From NCBI RefSeq assembly GCF_004216565.1, contig NZ_SGWV01000008.1, forward strand, positions 620,001-684,000: a stretch of DNA of 64,000 nt, in the 5' to 3' direction. Positions 1 to 8,732 of the stretch are shown here, in pieces. The number at the start of each line of letters is the position of its first letter. Position 1 is the first letter of the stretch. The position numbers were made by a program, and so were the translations under genes. Origin of the DNA: Sphaerotilus mobilis. GTDB taxonomy: Bacteria; Pseudomonadota; Gammaproteobacteria; Burkholderiales; Burkholderiaceae_C. The notes beneath the pieces were generated by a model. The model did not search any database. It saw only the letters and a list, made by a program, of their open reading frames with translations, and was not told the DNA's origin.

Positions 1-2
1 CC

Positions 3-974
3 GATGCCTACGACGTGATGGGCCGCGTGCAGGTCGAACAGGGCGACCTGGTCGAGGCGCTGGCAACCTACCGGCGCGCCTGCGAGATCACGCCGGCCAG
101 CATCACGCGGCTGCAGAAGTTCGGCACGCTGGGCTTTTACGTCGGCGACTGGCCCGAGGCGATGAAGGCGCTGGAGCGGGCGATGGTCACCGGCATGTCC
201 AGCAAGATGTTCGACGCCGAGTCGCTGCTGCTGCTGGCCTTGATGCGCTTCGATTCGTCCGACCCGCGGGCCTTCCAGCGTGTGGCCGGCAACCTCGATC
301 ACCTGGTCGAGAAGAACCCCGGCAGCACCCGCCTCGATCGCATGCGCGACATGGTCGACGTGTTGCGCGCCCTGGGCGAACGCCGCATCGCCGTGGTGAT
401 TGAGCGCATCCGCGATCTGGCCGGCGGCATCCGCGACGAGGACTTCGATTTCGAGGCCGCCAGCAACCTGATCGCGTTGCTGGCGCTGCTCGGGCGCACC
501 GAGGTGCAACTGGCGCAGGCCGAGGAATGGATCCGCGACATCGCCCTGCGCTTTTGCGTCTCCAAGGCGGCCGTCGACCTGCTGTCGGCCGCCACGCGCA
601 GCCATGAGGTCTACCGGGGCCTGATCGTCGGGGCCTACCAGTCCATCTCGGCGGCGGCCGAGCAGGCCATGAACCACAGCATCAAGGGCGCACCGGATGC
701 CGCCGTGCGCACCCTCATCGGCCAGGCCCGCAAGTCGCTCAATGCCAAGCTGCTGGAGCTGGCCGCCAAGGTGCTGCAGCGCTATGAAAGCCGGATCGAG
801 GATCACCAGGCGCTGCGCGGGCAGGTCGACGGCATGCTCAAGCAGCACTGCGCCAAGGGCACCCGCATCAACCTGAACGAGAACGGCCGCAGCCCCGGCG
901 GGCTGGCCTTGCGGCTGGACCGGGTCGTCAAGGTCGATGCCATCGGCACGGCGCCCGCCTTGGCGGCCGGATGA
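3..974 (+). CDS. TPR-type protein, 5' end cut by window edge
   Basis: The reading frame is open to the left edge (codons from base 3), so the first visible Met need not be the start. The first 60 or so visible residues look like helical tetratricopeptide repeats: an A-x-x-x-Y-R-R-A-C-E-I-T-P unit is followed by a W-P-E-A-M-K-A-L-E-R-A unit. The rest is predicted mostly helical, with no catalytic motif, signal peptide or membrane segment. Stand-alone or receiver-linked TPR proteins with this kind of tail are common in Burkholderiales and usually act as cytoplasmic protein-interaction modules. A receiver domain could lie upstream of the window, but that cannot be seen. The gene converges on the radical SAM gene with an 18-bp gap. 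Confidence 0.75.
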   Translation, partial: DAYDVMGRVQVEQGDLVEALATYRRACEITPASITRLQKFGTLGFYVGDWPEAMKALERAMVTGMSSKMFDAESLLLLALMRFDSSDPRAFQRVAGNLDHLVEKNPGSTRLDRMRDMVDVLRALGERRIAVVIERIRDLAGGIRDEDFDFEAASNLIALLALLGRTEVQLAQAEEWIRDIALRFCVSKAAVDLLSAATRSHEVYRGLIVGAYQSISAAAEQAMNHSIKGAPDAAVRTLIGQARKSLNAKLLELAAKVLQRYESRIEDHQALRGQVDGMLKQHCAKGTRINLNENGRSPGGLALRLDRVVKVDAIGTAPALAAG

Positions 975-992
975 TCTGCCCGGGCGCCGTGT

Positions 993-2159
993 TCAGAACA
1001 GATCATGTTGCAGATCCACAGGCCTGGCAGGACCCGGACGGCTGGGCGGCACGAAGGCGCTGACGTCGAGCACGGGCGTCTGCCGGACCAGTCCGACCCG
1101 CGCCGCGCCCTTCTCGACCCGCTGGCGCAACAGCGTCGCCCAGGTGCCCTGGCCCTTCATGCGGCTGGCGAAATCGGCGTTGTAGTCCTGCCCGCCACGC
1201 ATCTCGCGGATCCGGGCCATGACCCGGTCGGCGCGGTCGGGGACGTGAATCTGCAGCCAGTCGCGGAACAGCGGCGCGACCTCCCAGGGCAGCCGCACGA
1301 CGGTCCAGTGGGCGCTGCGCGCGCCGGCCTCGGCAGCGGCTTCGAGGATGTGCTCGATCTCCGGCTCGTTGACGAAAGGGATGATGGGCGCGACGTTCAC
1401 GCCGACCCAGACCCCCGCATCGGCCAGCGCGCGGATGGTGGCCAGCCGCCGCGCCGGTGCTGCGGCGCGCGGCTCCAGCCGGGCCGACAGACGCGCGTCC
1501 AGCGAGGTCACGCTGACGAACACGATCAGCTGCTGGCGCGCGGCCATGCGTGCGAGCAGGTTCAGGTCGCGCACGATGCCGCCGGACTTGGTGACGACGG
1601 TGGCCGGATGGCAGGTCTCGTCGAGCACCTCCAGCAGCGCGCGGGTCAGGCGGTGCGTGCGTTCGATCGGCTGGTAGGCATCGGTGGCCGACCCGATGTT
1701 GATCGGGCTGGGCCGGTAGCCCGGCCGCGCCAGCTCGGCGCGCAGCCGTTCGGCCGCATTGGCCTTGGCCACCAGCTGGGTCTCGAAGTCCAGCCCGGGC
1801 GACAGGTTGAGGTAGCTGTGGGTCGGCCGGGCATAGCAGTAGATGCAGCCGTGTTCGCAGCCCCGGTAGGGGTTGACGGCCGATTCGAAGGGCACGTCCG
1901 GCGAGTCGTTGCGGCTGAGGATGCGGCCGGCCTGCTCGATCCGGACCACGGTGCGCGGCCCGCGTGGTGGCGGCGAACCAGCGCCGGCCTCGTCAGCGGC
2001 CGTGGCCTCGTCCTCGCCGGGCCAGCCGTCGTCGGTGTCGGCGCGCTGTTCGCGCTCGAAGCGGTGGGCGATGCGCCAGCCGGTGCCGCGTCCCCGCAAG
2101 GCCGTAGCCTGGCGCGGCAGTTGCTCGGGTGGGCCAGGGTCTTCGTCGATCGGTGGCAT
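993..2159 (-). CDS. PA0069-type radical SAM protein (SplB-like)
   Basis: 388 residues. The radical SAM cysteine cluster reads G-C-E-H-G-C-I-Y-C-Y, the CxxxCxxC that holds a [4Fe-4S] cluster, and is followed by A-R-P-T-H as in the PA0069/Rv2578c family related to spore photoproduct lyase. Residues 1-60 are a low-complexity polar stretch. The reaction is not established for this family; a role in DNA-damage response is suspected. The ATG at 2159 is the first start after a perfect LexA-type palindrome at 2182-2197, so SOS control is likely. The gene is monocistronic here, converging on the TPR gene. Family assignment is firm; function is open. Confidence 0.92.
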   Translation of the reverse strand: MPPIDEDPGPPEQLPRQATALRGRGTGWRIAHRFEREQRADTDDGWPGEDEATAADEAGAGSPPPRGPRTVVRIEQAGRILSRNDSPDVPFESAVNPYRGCEHGCIYCYARPTHSYLNLSPGLDFETQLVAKANAAERLRAELARPGYRPSPINIGSATDAYQPIERTHRLTRALLEVLDETCHPATVVTKSGGIVRDLNLLARMAARQQLIVFVSVTSLDARLSARLEPRAAAPARRLATIRALADAGVWVGVNVAPIIPFVNEPEIEHILEAAAEAGARSAHWTVVRLPWEVAPLFRDWLQIHVPDRADRVMARIREMRGGQDYNADFASRMKGQGTWATLLRQRVEKGAARVGLVRQTPVLDVSAFVPPSRPGPARPVDLQHDLF

Positions 2160-2181
2160 GGCAGGTCTTTCGGCAACAGAG

Positions 2182-2197
2182 CTGTATGAATATACAG
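2182..2197 (-). promoter_or_regulatory. LexA (SOS) box upstream of radical SAM gene
   Basis: CTGTATGAATATACAG is a perfect match to the CTGT-N8-ACAG LexA consensus, with an AT-rich core. It ends 22 bp before the ATG of the radical SAM gene. Read on the minus strand it contains TATATT, which could be the -10, so LexA binding would cover the promoter. Confidence 0.8.
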
Positions 2198-2200
2198 TCC

Positions 2201-2236
2201 CGCCGGAACCCCGTTAGAACGCCGCCGGAACCCCGT
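2201..2236. repeat. 14-bp direct repeat, 22-bp period
   Basis: CGCCGGAACCCCGT occurs at 2201-2214 and again at 2223-2236, directly beside the LexA box in the intergenic region between the radical SAM gene and the solute-binding gene. No function is evident; a binding site or slippage duplication are both possible. Confidence 0.6.
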
Positions 2237-2433
2237 CACAAGCCCGGCGGCTCCGGCGTCCGTCATGCAACGCCCGAGGTAAAGCCCGAAGTAACGGTCA
2301 TGGCGCCTGACGTGCCGCAGGACCCTGAGCAATATCCACGTTCGCGGCGACCGGTGTCCGGGACTTGTCGTGCCCATGGACCACAATCTTCTGCACACAA
2401 CATGAACACGACGGCTGAGGACCTGCCGCAGGG

Positions 2434-3387
2434 ATGGATTCCAGGATGTTGAACAGGCCTGTCACATGGCTGTTGCTGACGCTGCTCGCAGGCACCCTGC
2501 TGGCGTTGATGCTGGTCTGGCACGGCCAACCCGACCCGCAGGTGCGCGCTGGCGGTATGCCGCTGCGGGTGGGGTATGCCGTCGAGCCGCCCTACATCGA
2601 GCTGGACGAACATGGACGCGTTGGCGGCGAGTCGGCCGAGGTGCTGCGAGCAACCTTGCGGGCGCTCGGTGAACCGGAACCGGTCTGGGTGCCGGTGCCT
2701 TTCTTTCGCCTGATCCACCAGCTGGAGATGGACCGCATCGACGTCATCGCCGCCGGCTTGTTCATCACGCCCGAACGCAGCCGACGGGTCGACTTCAGCC
2801 GCCCCACCTTGGCGGTCGGTGCTGCGCTGCTGGTGCGACGGGGCAACCCTGATCGTGTGCGCCACCTGTCGGACTTCACCAGCGACAACGACCTCAGGCT
2901 GGCGGTGCTCGACGGCGCTGTCGAAGCCCGCCTGGCGCGTGGCCACGGCATCCCCACGCGGGCCACCGTTGGCGTTGCCGAGATCGACGAGGCGCTGGCG
3001 CTGCTGCGCCGGGGCGAGGTGGCGGCCTTCGCGCTGTCGGCGCCCTCGCTGCGGCGCCTCGCCAGCCGCGAGACCGACCTGGAGGTGATCGAGTTGCCAG
3101 ACCTCGATCCCGACCGAGACCTGGGCCTGCCGGCGTATGCCTGGCGCCGGGGCGACCCCCGGCTGCCTGCCTTCGATGCCGCACTGGGCCAGTACCTGGG
3201 CAGCCCGGCGCACCTGCAGAAGGTGCGTCCGCTCGGCTTCACGCCCGCCGAGGTCTCGCAGGCCCGTCGCCACGTCGACGCCGCACGGCGCGCCGTGGCC
3301 CTCGGGCGCGACGTCCCGGGCGCGGCCAGCGCGGCGGCCTCGGCGCTGACCGGACCGGGCGACGGCCTGGAGGAGGGTCAGCCGTGA
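2434..3387 (+). CDS. Family 3 solute-binding-like sensor protein
   Basis: 317 residues. An N-terminal hydrophobic stretch (about residues 9-27) is a signal anchor or signal peptide. It is followed by a family 3 periplasmic solute-binding fold (SBP_bac_3): L-R-V-G-Y-A-V-E-P-P-Y-I near residue 45, then the F-I-T-P-E-R-S-R-R-V-D-F-S-R-P signature near residue 110. No permease or ATPase gene is adjacent. Instead its stop codon overlaps the GTG start of a large c-di-GMP enzyme by 4 nt, so the two are translationally coupled. The context suggests a periplasmic ligand sensor feeding that enzyme rather than a transporter component. A second in-frame ATG at 2446 is an alternative start. Confidence 0.85.
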   Translation: MDSRMLNRPVTWLLLTLLAGTLLALMLVWHGQPDPQVRAGGMPLRVGYAVEPPYIELDEHGRVGGESAEVLRATLRALGEPEPVWVPVPFFRLIHQLEMDRIDVIAAGLFITPERSRRVDFSRPTLAVGAALLVRRGNPDRVRHLSDFTSDNDLRLAVLDGAVEARLARGHGIPTRATVGVAEIDEALALLRRGEVAAFALSAPSLRRLASRETDLEVIELPDLDPDRDLGLPAYAWRRGDPRLPAFDAALGQYLGSPAHLQKVRPLGFTPAEVSQARRHVDAARRAVALGRDVPGAASAAASALTGPGDGLEEGQP

Positions 3388-6300
3388 CGTCCGCCGTGCG
3401 CAGCCCTCGACGACCCGCCGGCTGGCGCCGTGCGCTGGCGCGCCTGCATCCCCCCCTGTGGGTGCTGGTGCTGGCCTGCGCGACAACCGCCTTGGGTGGC
3501 ATCGCATGGACCCACCAGACCTGGGCCGCCCACTTCGAGCGCGCCCATGCCCTGGAAGACGCGCTGGGCGAGACCTTGCGCCACGTCGAGCAGGCCCAGG
3601 GTCTGGCGCGCGAGCAGATCACCTCACGCGACCTTCGTGACGTTCGTGAGATCGGCGCCGCCGCACGCCCGACGGTGCGACCGACCGTGCCGGCGGCACC
3701 CGCGCCTTCTTCGTCTTCCTCTTCTTTTTCGACGGCGGCCAGCGATGTCGATCCGATCGCCGATCCCGCCTTGGGCGGTGTGGCCGACCCGACCGGCGCC
3801 AGCGACGGCGCGATCTCGCCGGTGCGCGTGCTGCAAGCCGCCGAACTGCAGACCGCCCTGTCCTTGCTCGACAACTGGCAGCGCCTGGCCGAAGCCAGCA
3901 GCCCGGATGCCGAGACCGCCCGCCGCGTCACGGCCGCTGCCCGGCGGTTCCGCGACGTCATCCGGCAACTGCACCAACAGCTCACGCAAGGTCCGGCCGA
4001 CTGGGTGCTGGGCCCGCAGTCGCTGGCCAACCGGCGCGAGACCGCGACGATGGCCATGGAGCTGGAACGGGTCGAGCACCTGCTGCTCGAACACATGAGC
4101 CAAGCGCAGCGCCAGCAGGCCAGCCTGGCGCTGCTGCTGAACGCCTTGTCGACCGGGGCCCTGGTCTGGCGCCTGAGCCGGCGCCGCAGCGCGTACCGCG
4201 ATGCGCGCCTGAGCGGTGATTGGGCCGGCACCGACCCGCGGGTCGGGTTGTCCACCGGTCTGCTGGCCGATGAGCGCTCGGACCTGGACGACGGGTCCGA
4301 TGTCGACCGCGCGGACGGCGACCCGGCGATCACCGACCTAACAATCCGGGCCGCCCGGGCCATGCCCGACCCCTACTGGGTGGTCGACGGCGAAGGCCAG
4401 CGCATGGCCGGACCGCTGCGCGACCTGCCGCTGGACCTGGCCGAACCGCCGCTGCGCGAACGCATGGTCGCGACCGTGCGCTCGGCGCTGTCGAGTGGCC
4501 GGGTCCAGAGCCTGCCCTACCGCCTCGACACCGATCAGGGCCCGCGCTGGTACGAGGCTCGGGTGCAGGCCATGCCCGGCACGACGCTGGTGGTATGGCA
4601 GTCGCGCGACGTCAGCGCCGGCCAAGCCGCCGGCCAGCGCGAGCAGGACCGCAGCCGCCTGCACCGCTTCAAGAGCCATGTCGACCAGGCCATCGTATGG
4701 GCCCGTTCGGCGCATGAGCTGTTCGACCGCGTCACCCGCGTGGCGATCAGCGAGGCCGGCCTGCAGCTCGCCTGGCTGGTGGAGTCCGGCGGTCAGGGTC
4801 GCGCGCCCCGGCTGCGCAGCCAGCACGGCGAACCCGCGCTGATGGAGCTGTGCGCCGCCTCCCTGCCACCGGCCACCCACAGCCATGCCGCCGCGCTGGC
4901 CCAGGCCCAGCTCAGTGGCCTGACGCAATGGCGTCCCGGCTGCGTGCGCTCGTCGAGCGGCGAGCCGCTCGACCTGCTGGCCCTGCCGGTGCGCAACGCC
5001 GAGGCGGTCGTGGCAGTGCTGATGCTGGTCGGTCCCCGCCTGGACCCGGACGATCCCGACCAGCATGAGGTGGTGCGCGAGCTGGGCATGGACCTGTCGC
5101 ATGCCCTGGCCCGCCTGAGCCGCGATGCCCGGATGCAGGAATCGCTGGCGCGGGTGCGCCTGCACGCGGCCGCCCTGGAGAGCACGCAAGACGGCGTGAT
5201 GGTGACGGACCTGCGCCCGCGCATCGTCTCGGTCAACCGCGCCTACTCCGAGATCACCGGCTACACCGAGGCCGACGTGGCCGGCCAGTCGCCCAAGCTG
5301 CTGACCTCCGGTCGCCACGACCCGACCTTCTTCACCGCGCTGTGGGAGAGCCTGCTCACCCATGGCCGCTGGCAGGGCGAGATCCAGAACCGGCGCAAGA
5401 ACGGCGAGCTCTACACCCAGTGGACGTCGATCAGCACGGTGCGCAACGACGCTGGCGAGCCGACCCACTACGTCACCGTCTTCACCGACATCACGGCGCA
5501 GAAGCAGGCCGAGGCCCAGCTGCAGCATCTGGCCCACTTCGACCCGCTGACGCAGCTGCCCAACCGCCTGCTGGTGCTCAACCGCCTGGACCACGCGATC
5601 GCGGCAGCCGACCGGGCTCAGCGCCGGGTGGCGGTGCTGTTCATCGACCTGGACAACTTCAAGACCGTCAACGACAGCCTGGGCCATGCCGCTGGCGACC
5701 GGCTGCTCGAAGCGGTCGCGCAGCGCCTGCTGACCCGCGCGCGGCGCGAGGACACACTGGGCCGGCTGGGCGGCGACGAGTTCATCCTGATCCTCGAACA
5801 GGTGCGCGAGTCGCCCGAGGCTGCCCAGGTTGCGCAGGAACTGCTGACGCTGCTGGAGGCGCCCTTCCACATCGCCGGGCAGGATGTCTACGTGCAGTCC
5901 AGCATCGGCATCAGCATCTATCCGGAAGATGCCCGCGAGGCTGGCGAGCTGGTGCGCGACGCCGATGCCGCGATGTACCAGGCCAAGCGCGCCGGCCGCG
6001 GCACCTACCGCTACTACACCGAAGCCCTCACCGCCGCCGCCCAGAACAAGCTGACGCTGGACACACGGCTGCGCCGCGCGCTGGAGCAGCGCGAGTTCGA
6101 GCTGTACTACCAGCCGCTCTACCGCATCGCCGACCGCCGCCTGATCGGCCTGGAAGCCTTGGTGCGGCTCAACCAGCCCGGCCTGCCGCCGGTCGGTCCG
6201 GCCGACTTCATCCCCGTGCTGGAAGAGAACGGCCAGATCACCGCGCTGGGCGCCTGGGTCACGCAGGAAGCCTGCCGGCAGGGCCGCGCATGGCTCGACG

Positions 6301-6866
6301 AGGGCCTGGACTTCGGCCGCATCGCGATCAACCTGTCGCCGCAGGAGGTCCGGCGCGGCCAGACCGACGAGCGTGTCCGCGCCGCGCTGCAAGCCAGCGG
6401 CCTGCCGGCCGATCGGCTGGAGCTGGAGATCACCGAGTCCGGCCTGATGGAACAGGGCGAGCGCGCCGAGGCCTTCCTGCACAACCTGCGCTCGATCGGC
6501 GTGCAGCTGGCCATCGACGACTTCGGCACCGGCTACTCGTCGCTGGCCTACCTCAAGCGCTTCCCGGTCTCCAAGCTCAAGATCGACCGCGGCTTCGTGC
6601 GCGACCTGCCCGGCGACGTCAGCGACGCCCAGCTGGTCCAGACCATGATCTCGATGGGCCGCAACCTCGGCATCTCGGTGGTTGCCGAAGGTGTCGAGAC
6701 CGAGGCCCAGCTGGACTACCTGCACGAGCTGGGTTGCGAGTCGGCCCAGGGCTACCTGTTCAGCAAGCCCAGACCCGCCTCAGAGGCCCGCGCCTGGCTG
6801 CCCCGGCTGGCCGAAGCACCCTCGCTCAAGGCCGACTCTGAGGGTGAACCCGCACGGGCCGAGTGA
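3384..6866 (+). CDS. Membrane PAS/GAF/GGDEF/EAL c-di-GMP enzyme
   Basis: 1160 residues, GTG start overlapping the preceding stop. Order of parts: membrane segment about 23-43; periplasmic region to about 245 with a Ser-rich patch near 110; second membrane segment about 246-262; a PAS-like domain from about 325; a GAF-like region about 430-570; a second PAS about 597-710; GGDEF about 712-880 with L-G-G-D-E-F intact; EAL about 890-1140 with E924-A-L and the D-D-F-G-T-G-Y-S-S loop intact. Both cyclase and phosphodiesterase motifs are present, so it may make or degrade c-di-GMP or have one active half. The periplasmic loop could contact the coupled solute-binding protein encoded just upstream. 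Confidence 0.93.
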   Translation: MTSAVRSPRRPAGWRRALARLHPPLWVLVLACATTALGGIAWTHQTWAAHFERAHALEDALGETLRHVEQAQGLAREQITSRDLRDVREIGAAARPTVRPTVPAAPAPSSSSSSFSTAASDVDPIADPALGGVADPTGASDGAISPVRVLQAAELQTALSLLDNWQRLAEASSPDAETARRVTAAARRFRDVIRQLHQQLTQGPADWVLGPQSLANRRETATMAMELERVEHLLLEHMSQAQRQQASLALLLNALSTGALVWRLSRRRSAYRDARLSGDWAGTDPRVGLSTGLLADERSDLDDGSDVDRADGDPAITDLTIRAARAMPDPYWVVDGEGQRMAGPLRDLPLDLAEPPLRERMVATVRSALSSGRVQSLPYRLDTDQGPRWYEARVQAMPGTTLVVWQSRDVSAGQAAGQREQDRSRLHRFKSHVDQAIVWARSAHELFDRVTRVAISEAGLQLAWLVESGGQGRAPRLRSQHGEPALMELCAASLPPATHSHAAALAQAQLSGLTQWRPGCVRSSSGEPLDLLALPVRNAEAVVAVLMLVGPRLDPDDPDQHEVVRELGMDLSHALARLSRDARMQESLARVRLHAAALESTQDGVMVTDLRPRIVSVNRAYSEITGYTEADVAGQSPKLLTSGRHDPTFFTALWESLLTHGRWQGEIQNRRKNGELYTQWTSISTVRNDAGEPTHYVTVFTDITAQKQAEAQLQHLAHFDPLTQLPNRLLVLNRLDHAIAAADRAQRRVAVLFIDLDNFKTVNDSLGHAAGDRLLEAVAQRLLTRARREDTLGRLGGDEFILILEQVRESPEAAQVAQELLTLLEAPFHIAGQDVYVQSSIGISIYPEDAREAGELVRDADAAMYQAKRAGRGTYRYYTEALTAAAQNKLTLDTRLRRALEQREFELYYQPLYRIADRRLIGLEALVRLNQPGLPPVGPADFIPVLEENGQITALGAWVTQEACRQGRAWLDEGLDFGRIAINLSPQEVRRGQTDERVRAALQASGLPADRLELEITESGLMEQGERAEAFLHNLRSIGVQLAIDDFGTGYSSLAYLKRFPVSKLKIDRGFVRDLPGDVSDAQLVQTMISMGRNLGISVVAEGVETEAQLDYLHELGCESAQGYLFSKPRPASEARAWLPRLAEAPSLKADSEGEPARAE

Positions 6867-6874
6867 CCGCTTCC

Positions 6875-6880
6875 TACAAT
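6875..6880 (+). promoter_or_regulatory. Candidate -10 element, leaderless spacing
   Basis: TACAAT lies six bases before the GTG at 6887, which would put transcription start on the start codon. No good -35 is visible. The same spacing, GACAAT then six bases then ATG, is seen before the yciO-like gene at 8733. Confidence 0.35.
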
Positions 6881-6886
6881 GACTGC

Positions 6887-7753
6887 GTGAGCATCCTCAA
6901 CGCCGACCTGCACTGCCATTCCACCGTCTCGGACGGCACCCTCAGCCCCGAGGCCCTGGCCCAGCGAGCAGCCGCCAACGGCGTCGAGTTGTGGGCGCTG
7001 ACGGACCATGACGAGATCGGCGGTCAGGCACGTGCCCGAGACGCCGCCCGCGCCGCCGGCATCGCCTGGCTCAGCGGCGTCGAGGTCTCGGTCAGCTTCT
7101 GCGGCGAGACGGTGCACATCGTGGGCCTGGGCTTCGACCCCGAAGATCCCCAACTGGTCGCCGGACTGGGCCAGACGCGCGGCGGGCGCGAGGCCCGTGC
7201 CCGCGACATGGCCGCCAGCCTCGCCCAGGTCGGCATCCACGGCGCCTTCGAGGGCGCGCTGACCTACGTCGGCAACCCGGACCTGATCTCGCGCACCCAT
7301 TTCGCCCGCTACCTGGTCGAGATCGGTGTCTGTCACGACACGCCCGAGGTCTTCCGCCGCTTCCTGACCCAGGGCAAACCGGGTTTTGTGCCGCATCGCT
7401 GGGCCGGACTCGGCGAGGCGGTGCGCTGGATCCGCGACGCGGGCGGCATCGCGGTGGTCGCCCACCCGGGCCGCTACCGCTTTAGCCCGACCGAGGAGTA
7501 CGCGCTGTTCACCGAGTTCACCGGCCACGGCGGTCAGGGCGTCGAGGTCGTGACCGGCAGCCACACCACGGCCGAATACCAGAAGTACGCCGACCTGGCG
7601 ATCGAGCTGGACCTGGTCGCCTCGCGCGGCAGTGACTTCCACTCGCCCACCGAAAGCCGCACCGATCTCGGCAAGCTGCCTTTCCTGCCCGGCAAGCTGT
7701 CGCCGGTCTGGGAGGCGCTGGACGCGCGCATCGTCCGGCCGGAGGCGGTCTGA
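6887..7753 (+). CDS. PHP-domain phosphoesterase (RNase AM/YciV-like)
   Basis: 288 residues from the GTG at 6887, chosen because family members begin just before D-L-H-C-H-S-T; an upstream in-frame GTG at 6863 overlaps the previous stop. The PHP metal motifs are visible: D-L-H-C-H-S at the N-terminus, T-D-H-D near residue 40, H-P-G near residue 190 and S-D-F-H near the end. The E. coli homologue YciV (RNase AM) trims RNA 5' ends and hydrolyses 3',5'-nucleotide phosphates; transfer of that activity here is by family only. It is followed closely by the DMT exporter and yciO-like genes, an arrangement resembling the yciV-yciO pairing seen elsewhere. Confidence 0.9.
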   Translation: MSILNADLHCHSTVSDGTLSPEALAQRAAANGVELWALTDHDEIGGQARARDAARAAGIAWLSGVEVSVSFCGETVHIVGLGFDPEDPQLVAGLGQTRGGREARARDMAASLAQVGIHGAFEGALTYVGNPDLISRTHFARYLVEIGVCHDTPEVFRRFLTQGKPGFVPHRWAGLGEAVRWIRDAGGIAVVAHPGRYRFSPTEEYALFTEFTGHGGQGVEVVTGSHTTAEYQKYADLAIELDLVASRGSDFHSPTESRTDLGKLPFLPGKLSPVWEALDARIVRPEAV

Positions 7754-7764
7754 GCGCCCACACC

Positions 7765-8685
7765 GTGCCCGGCCAGCGCCCCTGGCTGGGCATCGGCCTG
7801 CTGCTGGCCGCCACGGTCTGCTTTGCCGGACTGGACAACGCGGTGCGCCACACCGGCCGCTTCCTGCCGGTGCTGCTGATCCTGTGGCTGCGCTACGCGA
7901 CCCAGGCCGGCGTGATGGCGCTCTGGTTGATGCGTCAGGGCCGGCAGGGTCTGCGCACCGAGCATCCGCGCTTCCAGAGCCTGCGCGGCCTGCTGCTGCT
8001 GGCGACCTCGGCGCTGAGCTTCACAGCGGTCCAGCACATGCCGGTGGCCGAGTTCACCGCGATCAACATGCTCACGCCGGTGCTGGTGACGCTGCTGTCG
8101 GTCTGGTTGCTCAAGGAACACATCGGCTGGCTGCGCTGGGCCCTGGTGCTGGGCGCCTTCTCCGGCGCCTTGATCGTCATGCGTCCCGGCAGTGGCCTGT
8201 TCGGCTGGGTCGTGCTGCTGCCACTGTGTGGCGCCTGCACCTATGCCAGTTTCCAGCTGCTGACCAGCAAGCTGGCCGCACTGGAGAACCCGTACACGAC
8301 CCACTTCTACACCGGCCTGGTCGGCGCGGTGCTGCTGTTGCCGGTCGTGCTGGCCAGTCCGATCGACGTCGACGGCCTGCTGCTGCACGCCACGCCGCTG
8401 ACCTGGCTGCTGATCGGCCTGATCGGCCTGCTGGGCACCGCCGGCCACCTGCTGCTGATCCTGGCGCTGGGCTGCGCGCCGGCCTCGCGCCTGGTGCCCT
8501 TCCTCTACGTCCAGATCGCCTGCGCCGCGTTGTTCGGCTGGCTGCTGTTCGGCGACCTGCCCGACCACTGGGGCTGGATCGGCATGGCCGTGATCGCCAT
8601 CTGCGGCGGCACCACCGCCTGGCTCAACACCCGTCATCGCACGGGCCCACAGTCGGCGCTCAACGACGACCCGGTAGACGACTGA
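7765..8685 (+). CDS. EamA/DMT-superfamily transporter
   Basis: 306 residues from a GTG. About ten hydrophobic segments are arranged as two EamA halves; the first carries F-T-A-V-Q-H-M-P-V-A-E-F-T-A-I-N-M-L-T-P and the second A-S-R-L-V-P-F-L-Y-V-Q near residue 240. DMT exporters of this type move metabolites or amino acids across the inner membrane; the substrate cannot be told from sequence. It sits 11 bp after the PHP gene in the same direction, so is probably co-transcribed. Confidence 0.88.
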   Translation: MPGQRPWLGIGLLLAATVCFAGLDNAVRHTGRFLPVLLILWLRYATQAGVMALWLMRQGRQGLRTEHPRFQSLRGLLLLATSALSFTAVQHMPVAEFTAINMLTPVLVTLLSVWLLKEHIGWLRWALVLGAFSGALIVMRPGSGLFGWVVLLPLCGACTYASFQLLTSKLAALENPYTTHFYTGLVGAVLLLPVVLASPIDVDGLLLHATPLTWLLIGLIGLLGTAGHLLLILALGCAPASRLVPFLYVQIACAALFGWLLFGDLPDHWGWIGMAVIAICGGTTAWLNTRHRTGPQSALNDDPVDD

Positions 8686-8732
8686 AGCGCGGGCGCAACG
8701 CCCCGCCGCAACCCCGGCGCGACAATCGCGCC

